Assembly (NCBI RefSeq): GCF_002443255.2
Contig: NW_019211454.1
Location: forward strand, 36,925,877-36,989,876
From: Varroa destructor
Lineage: Eukaryota > Arthropoda > Arachnida > Mesostigmata > Varroidae
Direction: 5' to 3'
Length of the DNA: 64,000 nt
The position numbers were made by a program, and so were the translations under genes. The notes beneath the pieces were generated by a model. That model did not search any database and was not told the DNA's origin. It worked only from the letters and a program-made list of their open reading frames with translations. Shown in pieces: positions 13,661-24,141 of this stretch; position 1 is the stretch's first letter, and the number at the start of each line of letters is the position of its first letter.

Positions 13661-14459
13661 ATAAAAAATGTTCATGTCCTTACTTACCACCCGGCGAAAT
13701 GTTTGACTGCGTATATATTGTCCATCTCGAGACAAAACTTTTCGGTATATCTTACAATAAAGTCATTTAAATAAACTTGTTTCAGTAAACATAAAGTCCA
13801 AAACGATGTAGTTATGGAGTTGTATTTGAGAGTTCATTCATTTTAAACTTTAACTTCTTAATGGAGGATAATCCGGTCGAATTTCAAAGCACACGTTTAA
13901 TTTCTGAACTTCCTTAATTTCCATAAAAACTTCTGATGATTCATCTCGACTTGCCACGAAGGAGAGGCGCTGGTTAGAAGAAAGCTGGCCAATATTATAA
14001 TACCAACTAGGCACAGGCGGATATACCGGCAATCGCGTAAATAAATATCTGTTAGTATATCGTCGGCAAGAGAAATACATACGTGAATTGTCTTTGGGTT
14101 TTCTGTTGTTGAGGCACTCAAGCCAATTTGATCTCAGAGGCGGAATAAACCCAATGATGCATACCATTGAACAATCAAAGGCCTGGGAGTCGGAGGTGCA
14201 CGATAATAAGGTTACCTAGTTGAAAGATGCTTATTCATTTTAGCTATGGCAACTATACTGCACGCTTCTCTATGTACGTAGACCTCAGTTGAAATGCATA
14301 CAAATCTAGCGGTGCTGCTGCTTCGGCTAACTTTTGACATTTCTACCGCTCTGTCTTTCCTATATTGTGCCTACGATAGTGGAAGATCTGACATGCATGA
14401 GTGTTTTACTGACGTGACGCTTTGTTAATAGTGTGCCTCATTCATGTGGCGGTATTCAG

Positions 14460-14530
14460 CAGCGACAAGCACGACGATGACAATAACAACGACAACAGCA
14501 ACGCCAACGGGAGCAGTGGCGGCAACTACA
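14460..14530. repeat. Cryptic triplet-rich patch (GAC/AAC/GCA units)
   Basis: The bases are organised as degenerate triplets (GAC, GAT, AAC, AGC, GCC, GGC) without a long pure run. Such cryptic triplet patches recur at 1.72, 4.55, 4.94, 24.1 and 61.9-62.0 kb. They can accompany untranslated exons or coding low-complexity segments, but no open frame with splice support was found here. Confidence 0.45.
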
Positions 14531-16547
14531 ACGATATATTCATTCGGCCAGACTCTCAAACTCTGAGAGAGGAAAGCTGAGGTCCCCAGACTCATATATA
14601 GTCAGTGACCGACTACAGCCAGATAGCTAAATGGCAAGCGAAGACGATAACATACCTCGCTAGGGACACGAACGAAATGATACGGCGGTGAACAACTAGA
14701 AAACCAAATATCCAATGCTACCACATCTCTCCCTATTTTTCTTGTTTCTTTCCTTTATGATTCATACGAAAGCTAAACTAGAAATCTAACTGTGAGGTAC
14801 GTATTGACCATCGTACGCTTCATTTGACGATAACTCCACTGTTGTTCGTCGGTCGTGATGCAACCAAGTCGATTGCTGCCGTTCCTGTGTCGACTGGTGT
14901 TAGAAACATGGCGGAGAGGGTCGAATGAGATCTAAGCAACAGTGGCGATATATTCAAACAGAACCAGTGAGCCTTGGGTTCCACGATCCCACTAACGCTA
15001 GGAAAAGTCATGGAAGCAATGGAGTCTATCTAGGTCGTAGGTGCATGCTGGTTAGGCATTTTGTAATAGTCAGGCTATAGGTCTATAGATGTCTGGACGA
15101 CTTTGACGTGCCTTAAGGTTTCAACTGTGTCGCATTTCTTTATAGCGTACCTCTGTGACTACTGCCCCCGTATTTCGCTGTTATACTGCTTTCGCTAATA
15201 CTCGTTACCCCAGTTTCTCTTTTCTTCTTCAAAGCTTTTGCAACCTAAAGCACAGAAGAAGATTGAATAGGTAGAATTAACGAAGAGTGAGCGGCTTCGA
15301 AAAACGCCAAGCACACGTCTATTGTCGTCGAGCGGACATTTTGATGGGTGTCTATGAGGCTGACGGCGCGTTTGTTTCGTTGATGGTGTAGTAGTTCAAC
15401 GCATGAATTCGACACACGGAACTCGGTGGATGCAAAATAGAGGCTAGGTAGAGACCATCCGCCAACTGTCTTAGTCCATTCGACCTATTTATTTTTTGTT
15501 ACGGTCCTAAAATACAGACCCTTATCCTCCGTTAGGACTACAGAAAGAGCGAAATGGCTAAGTGGAGACCAATACAGCGTAAGTAAGAGCAAAAAAAAAA
15601 GGACCACGTGGATAGCTGCCGGACAGTTCCTCCTAGTTCCAGGCTGTCGAAGTTGCCTAATGAAGGTAAGAAGACTGCAGGGAAAAAAGCAAACGAAAAG
15701 TTGCATTTAAGCGGCGCCGGGACGCAGAGAATCAGAATTCGCTATTCGCACAGAACAGATGAAATACTCCATATTTCATGATAGAAACTATTACTACTAA
15801 GAAGCATATAGGGTAATAGACGCGATCCGCAGGAATACGTTTGTTGTGATTATCTACTAGTTGCATTCGGTCGCAGTCCGCAGTGGGGGGATTAACAAGC
15901 ATTTTTCAATTCGCGTAACGTCAATTGCACGCTGATGTTATTCACTGTTTTTCTATTCTAAGTTTGTCTATTCGCCGGAATATTTTCAGTGAAAATTAAA
16001 AAAATGTTCGATACTGTGTAGGAGGAACGATGTAACTCGATAGGAAACTTCAATTAGCTTCATAAAACAACCGATCGTTTCTGACATATTCCTAGAGTAT
16101 TGTATATTATTAACTTCAAACGTTATTCAAAAGGTGCCAAATAGTAAATAAAGCTTAAAAACTAGTGCCTACCTATTAGAAAACAGAGCCTTCTTTTGTC
16201 TCTATCATTTAGAAGATAACTGGACAGCTGCATATCCCCCCGTCCCCTCGCCATAGTCAATGCGTCAATTGTGCTGTATTCGCGCGAGTTTTTTTTCATA
16301 TTACTGTATAACTTTTTGGGGGAAAATATCTCTACAAGTGCTTCTCTTTTGATAGCCGCATGCGTTTGTTATTGTATGGCGTGGATATGAGAAACGCCTT
16401 CACAGGTTTGTTGCCACCCAGCTGCGGTAATCCGCGGCACTGCCTTGCAACTTACGAACTAGCAGACAGCTTAATACCGGCTGGTATTACGAAATACTCA
16501 TTTTACATGAATACATAAAAAAAAAAGCATGTTTTACTGCGTTTGTA

Positions 16548-16563
16548 GAGGGTGTACACCCTC
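16548..16563. repeat. 16-bp perfect palindrome, GC-containing
   Basis: GAGGGTGTACACCCTC is perfectly self-complementary around the GTAC centre. It could be a dimeric factor site, but one 16-bp palindrome is expected by chance in this window. Confidence 0.7.
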
Positions 16564-19500
16564 AGAGCGACTATGGAAAGGCAGAGCTCTCGAAGCATAT
16601 CTAGACATGTCTCATATGTCAACGTGTGTACAATTGCTTGGACACTACAGACACGCAGCAGTAGCAGCATCGGCAGACAAACCCTTATAGCTCATGCTAT
16701 GCTTCTAAAACCTTCCCCGATCATTCGAACCATGAATATAAAATATACTAAGCAGGTACATGCACATTATAGTCGGTAAATTATTTAATTTAGAATAACA
16801 TTATCGTTCTTTCTATTTTTTGTGAACTACTACATGTAACTTTTCATTTATTTAATTTTTTCAGATCCGTCGTGCCGATTTATCCTACCTCTTCTATTTG
16901 ATAATATTTCCGCTAAATCCCACCTATATTCTGCTAAATTACTACACCTCAAAAACCCTGAGTCGTCAATATAATACAAACGGCCGTGGCATCCGATTTA
17001 TTCCACATTAAACCTTATTCTGCTTACTTCGACATCGAATAGGTCGTACGTCAGCGGCAGTATCGTAGGGCGTTACCCTACAAGTCACTTGCCTTAATTC
17101 CTCCTAGACGCTCCCATTGCTCCTTGCGAAAACTGTAGAGACGACATAAGCATATCATGCAGTGCAGAGTCTGCCCGTTCTCAGCAAAATAAACTCTCTA
17201 TCTTCTCTCCAAACTCTATCTTCAGACGGCCACCACGATCAAAAACTACAGTGTTTGTGTGCATACGCTCCTTGCGTGTGGCGCCCAAACCGAGACGTGA
17301 CCAATGAGATCTCGCGGGCACCAAATTCTCGTTCTTCCTAGTCCGTTTCTGCCAGAGATGCTTGCCGACAGTTTCAGATATGAATATCAGGCGAAACACC
17401 CGCTCAGGACCGGTGGCGGCAGACTCGTGCGCAGACCTCGACTTTCTCGTTTCGATGACATTTCTTTTAGCTTCAACAACGCCCGACCCAACAGTCCATG
17501 GATAAGCTCGTAGTGAACGAGTAAGGAGGGCGCACAGCACACGCATACCTCAGAACTTAAGCAAGGTCCGGCAGGTCCACGTGTCCAGGCACGATCCTTT
17601 GCTGGCTGCCTTGCTCTATTCAGTCACTGTTCAGAGAACCAGCAATAAAGGCAAGGCTGCTGGAAATATGTTAGACCTCCCACGAGCACAGCCACGCATT
17701 CTTAACAACAGCTTTTTCCCTTGTCAACTTTTACGTCCGGCGTATTCCTACTAACCCATCGTACAAAACCAACTCATTCCACAACTATAATCATAACAAC
17801 GATAACCTGGTCCCCAATCTAGACCAAAGGAAGACCGACCCCTCTATTATATCCTGTTGTCTTTCCTGTCTTCTACGCGCGCTAGTCCACTCAGATTCCA
17901 ACAATTTGCCGACGGTCGCGTAAGCCAACGTCGACATGTAATTAGCCATTAGGGACGATTTACGATTTGGATTAGTAGTTAATGGTTAGCTTACAAAGAG
18001 TGAAAAACGAAATCTATAACGTTCATATGTATGATTGCTCGTGGTAAATTAGAGCTAAATATAACAATTTACAGTTTCCTTCATCAGGTGTGACCTAGCT
18101 GTCTAGACCTTACGCTATCACATATTAGTAGTCCTGATATCTATCTATTCATGATATGGAAAGACGTGAAAAAATACAAATAGAGATTTTAAACAACTGC
18201 TTTGTCGGACCGTAAGCACCTCGTTAACTCGCCTTCAATGCCTTTCACACAAGTATTGGCCTGCGACGGTTATCCTACCGCCTTTAAAGGCTAGAAAACG
18301 ACCTGCTATTTTAAGATCGCTAGTAATAGTAAGTGAAACATCATAAATCTGTGTGCTTTCGTAGAATACAACTGATATTATTAACCATTAACATTAACCA
18401 TTTTTAAAATTTTTTTTCACACCATCAATAACACCGATTGGTTACCTACGTCGACCGTAAAGCTCGTGATTCTGCTAACAAATCTTTTGTACAATCCCAT
18501 TTTGTGCCGTAGTCGACACCGACTTGCATAAAACTCTGACATGGTAAATATTACACACGGCGAGACGTAGATGTACGTTACCGGCATACTAAGTTTCTTC
18601 GTGGTCGGTGTGCTTCGAGTCACGCTCAAGTCATCAGCATCAGCTAAGGCCTTTGAATAACTGTTGTGCTTAGTTAGGCGACAGTAATAATTGTACTACA
18701 CTACCTCAAATCTGAATCGATCGAGCTGGAAGATCAGCCTGTATGAAAAATGGCTACGTGTTTATACACATTCGCCATTCGCGCACATCGTTTATCTCCG
18801 AAGCCGGCATTCGACTGGGGACTAGTTGTCTCATTCTATCAAACTGTCTTAGCCAGTTTATTACAAATATCTGCTTCTGTTATATGGGGTAAGCGTAACT
18901 AGACATTGGCTTAATCCAAGAGGCCAGATCTACTTAGGCCGATCTACTGAATATATCTTTGGCCCCACAAAAGCTAATCGCCTACTCAGAGAATGTCCTA
19001 TTCCGCCGATACCACAGGAACACGCAGTAACAAGGTATACAGTTAGTTTGTATCTTTTTCTATTCAGCAAGTGAAAAAGATTATTCGTAGCATTTAATAT
19101 TTTACAAATATCTATTCTACTTTGTCGCTCGCTACAAAATCTTCCCTATAGTCGCTGGACAGTGTGACACAACATACTCGGACGTCACACTTTAATCCAC
19201 TCCATAATGTCGTACCCTTGTCCCCTGTTGGCTGGCCTAGAGGCTTTCAGAGCCCTATGTTTATTGGAATAACGTACTCAATAATGTATCTCGAAGATTT
19301 TATCCCGCTACATTTCTAGCAGTGATTACGGCTAAGTACTTAGGATCCATGTACTGTTCGGCTTTGCTTCCCTCTAATACTTTTATATGTACCGCTATAC
19401 TGGAGGAAATTCTGTGGCTATCCTGATCCTGCTCCACCCTTCTGCCATTTCGTATTATAGTGGCAGACTCGCGCACCGCTTTGAACTGCAGGCTATGACC

Positions 19501-20067
19501 AAGCTTTCCAATACAACAATACGGTCGACCTCACGCCAATTCGATCTGCGATAATTAACACTTCAATCCCATGTGATGTCTTCATTTAGAACATTTGCAA
19601 ATTTCAAATAATTGTTTGTCAACTACGTTTGAATGATTACGATCAAATGTGTTATAACAAGTAAGGCGTATTTTTCTCTGTTTGCTAATTGAGAATCTAG
19701 TTACTAGGGGCATATTATTGCGAATAAATGTTGTTGGTAATTCATTAGTTTACTCGAGTAGTTCTCTCCTACCACGTTTTCATGTATTTATATACAAAAA
19801 TTAAGCTACATATCTATCTATCGGCAATTTTCATTGGCTCTTTTAGATAAAAAAGTAAATCAGTGAGGTCTTTAGAAGTCAACTTTGATTCGAGTAATGC
19901 TGAAAAATGGGGGCAAAGATTATGACTTCAGGAGTGCAAGATGTTTTTCACACAAAACTTTCCGTTTTTTTTTTTTATATTTAATTCGAGGGCTTCTCCT
20001 GTAATGACCTCAGTTCTAGCTGACCGCGTGAGTGGCTGACTGCCTCAGACGAATGTTTTACAGTTCT

Positions 20068-20388
20068 TTAACGCCGCAAACAATGTCCCCTATAAAACGC
20101 AATTTTGTTACTTAAGCTTATGTCATGTGGTATTTTTTTCGGAAACCTCGACCTAGTTTTGTGCTTACTCGTTATTTTCTGACCTAAATGAAAGCGTAAA
20201 CCTCGTGTTGGCATCGGCTTAGTTTTTGCTTTTCGCTCGTATTTATAGGCCATTGACTTAAGTTTCAACATTTTGTCGAAGTCGAGTCCCCTTCCCGTGT
20301 AGTTCCATTTTATCAGATAGCCGAACAAGAGCGAAACACGGAAGCAAGCTTTTTCGATCGCTTGCAGCTGGTGCCATCCTTTGAGAAG
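20068..20388 (-). CDS. Weak candidate exon with a good acceptor, unrecognised protein
   Basis: I do not recognise this frame. Reading leftwards on the minus strand, a pyrimidine-rich tract ends in TTTTCTATTCAG, and the exon would begin at 20388. From there one frame stays open for 106 codons to the stop at 20068-20070. The translation is basic and Lys/Arg-rich in its second half. A donor-like ACGA|GTAAGC lies inside the frame at about 20184, so an internal exon could end there. A second frame from the same acceptor also stays open for about 40 codons, which weakens the frame choice. The length is within chance; the splice acceptor is the main support. Confidence 0.18.
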   Translation of the reverse strand, partial: LLKGWHQLQAIEKACFRVSLLFGYLIKWNYTGRGLDFDKMLKLKSMAYKYERKAKTKPMPTRGLRFHLGQKITSKHKTRSRFPKKIPHDISLSNKIAFYRGHCLRR

Positions 20389-20389
20389 C

Positions 20390-23352
20390 TGAATAGAAAA
20401 GAGGTAGATGCATTTGCAAGGGGGCAACCAAACGCAGAAGGGGCTGACATAACAGAAATAGGTTCCAAGCCGGGCTCGAGTTTAGACTCGAAATGCTTCC
20501 GGATCTCATTATGTGTGGCTTGCGTACTGATGTAGATTTTTCTCGATGCAGTTCGTGTATTCAGTTAACGTCCCCAATAGCTTTCATATTCGCGGTCGAT
20601 GTGCTCAGGGATTGATATGAGTCATCACTATATGTTTGTTTCATATCATAGAATCAAACTGATATTATAAGGCGGCAGTCAGTGGTGATGAGAACCACTG
20701 AGCATTACCATTCTATTTTCGTAATGATCCCCCACAATTTTAAATCCAGAACATTCTTGGTAATGACCATCGATTGAATACGTTTCACCTGCTGTGCATG
20801 CAAAACATTATTATAGAATAGCAATCCTAAATGCTAGGTATCGATCTCAAGCAACATTTTCGTGTCGTGTAGCATCATCGGCTTAGGTTACACGACCTAC
20901 TTTTTTTTGTCAAAGAGCTGTGGTTAAACGAAGCAGTTTTTTCCCAGTTATCAAGATTATATGCAGCTAGACGTTCTTGTACGCTTATGTTGGATCTCCC
21001 TCCGCTGCCGCCGTGATACACACTTTGACCCAGTCGAGTAGAATATGTAGGGTGATCGCATCGTAATCTCGACACGTTCAATTTCAGAGCTTTTCGACAC
21101 GTTTGAGAGCTGTTTGTCGCAGTGGTGATATCACGTCGATGTGGAAAGCGGTAATCTAAATCATCTCAGAGCATAATATCTGGAGAAGCTGCGGCTAGAG
21201 CTGTCATTTACTACTAGGAACTAACGTATAGTATATTTTTATGGTAATAGCACACATGCCAAACCAATGCGGTCTTGTTTACTTGTCAGTAATTAGGTGC
21301 GTTCTTATTATTATGTTTTGTCAGTAAATTGATGACAAGTGAATCAGGCACGTGTCCAATGGAAGAACAGTTTCTAAGAGGTTTACGTTGGGTGAAACGA
21401 TAGAAGCACGTTTAAGCAACGATCAATTTCGGATTACTGGTTTTATTCACTCTACCGGTTGTATCCGCAATTAGCATCGGTCTTTCGTGAAAAATACGGA
21501 AAACATATTATTAAAAAAGTATTTTTAAGACTTGAAGTACATACTACAAACTATTTTGTAGTTTAGCCATTACTATTAGCATTATTTATCTACATTAATC
21601 ATTATGTGTATACAAGACTATCCGGTAAAAAAATGAGAAAATCATTAATTTTGTATTTCAAAATATAACTATTTTGAATGCTCCGGCATTCCGTAATACC
21701 TTTTCTCGGTCTTGATAAATATCTTCTGCAGATGTTGATAACGTAATGCTTGAAGCTGTACTGGCAGCTCAAAATCTACGCCTGTTAGCGCTTGAACTGA
21801 CAGAAACTTATTATGGCATCGAATTGTGACCGTGATAAAAAAAAAATAGATTATAGCTAGAAAATAGAATAGTCACATCAAAGGTTGGATTTAACTAAAT
21901 AGGCGATACATCGCTTGAGAGCAAATACATAGCCGCAATGCCTATGATCTCCATTTGGTGATTTACCGCAGGACTGATCCGCTGCAGCCCCATGAGTGTC
22001 CTAGTTCGTCCTAGCTGAAACGAAAGCTCTCAAAACATAAAGAAGACGATGAACATAGAACGGTTTGAGCAATCAATGTCAATAAAGAGAGCGAAACAGT
22101 TTCTACTTTACACAGCAAAAGAAAATTACAGTTAGAGGCTCCTTGTCATTCACCATACTCAATTAACATTGATCTTACAAGTTATTTTTTCATAGTTTTG
22201 AAAACCTTTCAGTAGGAGATTGGCGTAATCTCAACACGTTGGCGCAACTGCTTTCCAAGATGTTCTCCTTCCCTGTATCTACAGCAACGGATTTATTTAA
22301 TGGATTACCATTTAAGTATCAAAATGTACATTTCAAATGAAAACAAAAATAGTACAACTATGCTTGTGAACAAGGTTCGAAAAGTTACAATTCACTATTT
22401 CGCATAGCTTAGATTTATAGAAGTAGTAATCTCGCTACCACCAATGAGTCTCAGTGCTTATCACGACAACGGTAGACCAAATGTTTATTACATTTGTCGT
22501 CAAAGTAAGGTAAATGGGGACTAATAAACTGTCATATGCATAGCCGAAGTATGAACCCAAATAAAACGTAAATTGAGCAAGAAACTCACCTGCAGGCTAC
22601 TGGAAACTGTAACTCATCCAAAAATGTTAGGGTTACTGATAATTGTACAATATCTAATGTACTATTCCGTTAAGTTGGTTTATTCAGCTATTAACATATC
22701 TTGTGATTATCGTGTTGCACAGATATATTACAATGACGACTATTTCGGCAAAGAAAACAACGTCCTTTTGGTAACAGCTGATATATAGAAAAACAGACGA
22801 CACCATTCGTCAGCATTTGTAGCAATTAAATAGTGAAAAATCATATAAGCAGGACCAGCCAACTATTTAATGACTTGCCATCATTCGTGTAGAGCAAATT
22901 AAACTCAGGCGTAGGGTGCCCACAAGTAGCGTTGCGGTAATGATATGCAGGTTCTAGAGACACATTCCGGCCCATATTTTGCCCCTGTTAGCCGAATTTT
23001 TAATAAACGATAGAACAGCGTATCGAAGCACATGTCGTATACGTACCGAATTCCTGGTCACCCTGAAACGTTCGCCATGTTGTCCGGCTTACACCAGCGA
23101 CACTAGTTGTTTCCTAATAAAACAACAAACCCGATTAGTGACGGTACAAATCATCCTTTTATGTGAAATAATGCAAACTTCTTATAGGTGAATTTTTGAT
23201 TAAACGCTATTACACTGTGTTGAATCCTTACTTCGTATCTATTGATTTCTTTTCCGGCCATTTCAGTTCTGTCCTAGGAAAAATTCCTTAGTCAATGCTG
23301 CTTGCCACCCCTTGAATAGATTACCCAATAAAAGCTACTTCTTGTACGTGCA
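20390..23352. other. Gene-free stretch
   Basis: I see no supported gene here. A 68-codon minus-strand frame at 20875-21081 reads smoothly but has no splice edge. The rest is AT-rich with short homopolymers and one 8-bp-arm hairpin at 21543-21562. Confidence 0.5.
21543..21562. repeat. Small hairpin, 8-bp arms
   Basis: ACTACAAA at 21543-21550 pairs with TTTGTAGT at 21555-21562 across the loop CTAT. It is compact but near chance expectation. Confidence 0.55.
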
Positions 23353-23356
23353 TCAC

Positions 23357-23564
23357 CGGTGGCTCATGTACGTTCCGTAAGTCTCAGGTCCAACTGAAAG
23401 ATAGACCGCGGTGCTAAGAGGACAAAGGCGGGCAACTCCGTATCGTTCTGGCGGGGCGCCTGCGTACGCGCGACTGAAGCCCGGACACCATATGGACTCC
23501 TGATGGCAAAGCAGGCCACATTCGATCAGTGTCACAAGCTCGTTCATTCCGGCGTCAACAGTTG
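23357..23564 (-). CDS. Candidate exon with PAN/apple-like cysteine pattern
   Basis: This is the best coding candidate in the window. Bounds were chosen from an acceptor-like CCTTTGAAGCAG just upstream (exon from 23564) and a weak donor CCACCG|GTGATG (exon end at 23357). If unspliced, the frame stops at 23353-23355. The segment is about 57% GC by hand count against about 40% around it. In the frame, IECGLLC is followed six residues later by WCPGF and then by LCPLS. The spacing C-x3-C-x6-C-x2-F and the final C-x-L-S follow the core of PAN/apple domains, which in animals are extracellular protein- or carbohydrate-binding modules held by disulfides. The frame runs upstream to a further Cys (about 23591), which may be the first domain cysteine or may lie in intron. 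I cannot find neighbouring exons with confidence. Some other cysteine-rich extracellular module is possible. Confidence 0.42.
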
Positions 23565-23960
23565 CTGCTTCAAAGGCAATTTCACATTGGACATCGATAT
23601 AGCAGTTTTATACCTGTATACGTATGTGGACCATGATTAAGGCACAAAGAGTTAACATCGGCATAGTCAAGTACAAGTCCAAAGATACTATTCGTCTGTT
23701 TGTCCATTAATACATTGATCGTGTTTTTTGATGCCGTCAAATATAGCAGACGTCGATGCTGCCAGTCGACATCCTGGTAAGTAGTCGACGGAGGAATAAA
23801 GAGCGATTCGCACGAGCCTTCGATGAGTCAAGGGCTCTACCAATAATTTCACCTCCCTGCAGAATTACCTGCGCTTCGTTCGATAAAGTAGCATCAGTAA
23901 CAGCAGACCGTTTTACAACATTGGGGCTGCTCTTGTTTTTGTTGTCTGCTGTCTAAGCAG
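23565..23960. other. Intervening sequence ending in a strong plus-strand splice acceptor
   Basis: No gene was recognised. A plus-strand frame at 23756-23956 is open for 66 codons but unremarkable. The right edge (about 23925-23960) is a T/C-rich tract ending in CTGTCTAAGCAG, a textbook 3' splice site for the plus-strand exon that follows. Confidence 0.4.
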
Positions 23961-24106
23961 CGGGTTGAAATGTTCGAACGGCACCGCTGCTGGACGAATG
24001 ACCGGAGATGTTCGGAGCCATCAGGTGAATCCATCGAAGACAACCACGATGGACCTCTCTCGTGGCGGGCAAATGGCCGACAGCGATAGCGCCAGTAGTA
24101 AGAGTA

Positions 24107-24139
<33 letters not shown>
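23961..24139 (+). CDS. Candidate first coding exon with a polyglycine tract
   Basis: I do not recognise the protein. A strong acceptor (pyrimidine tract then AAGCAG) puts the exon start at 23961. The most likely start codon is the ATG at 24049: CCACGATGG has A at -3 and G at +4. An in-frame ATG lies earlier, at 23998. From 24049 the frame gives a short acidic, Ser-rich leader (MADSDSASSKSS) and then ten glycines from a pure GGC run. A donor-like GGCG|GTAACA at 24140 would end the exon inside an eleventh Gly codon. Without splicing the frame runs on to a stop at 24190-24192. Ser/Gly-rich disordered N-termini before a folded domain are common in animal regulatory proteins, but no domain is visible. 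It could also be a non-coding 5' exon. Confidence 0.33.

Positions 24140-24141
<2 letters not shown>
24109..24141. repeat. (GGC)10 trinucleotide microsatellite
   Basis: Ten perfect GGC units are followed by GGT. In the candidate plus-strand frame they encode glycine. Long GGC runs are prone to length change, and in animals they are enriched near transcription starts and in first exons. Confidence 0.9.

Larger units (their letters stand above)
8420..20067. other. Gene-free stretch
   Basis: I see no supported gene here. GC-richer patches at 8.6-9.1, 10.9-11.2 and 17.1-17.9 kb contain frames of 120-128 codons (for example 9036-9422 minus and 17181-17546 minus), but these lack motifs and clear splice edges. 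Structure seen: small palindromes at 9134-9155, 13645-13660 and 16548-16563, a TA/TG tract near 12.72 kb, and an AAC/GAC triplet-rich patch at about 14460-14530. The interval 18.6-20.0 kb has no frame of 60 codons or more on either strand and looks like AT-rich filler. Confidence 0.5.

Noticed and set aside
20875..21081. 68-codon minus-strand frame with a Gly/Ser-rich centre
   Set aside because: It reads smoothly but has no acceptor, no start context and no motif; it is short enough to be chance.
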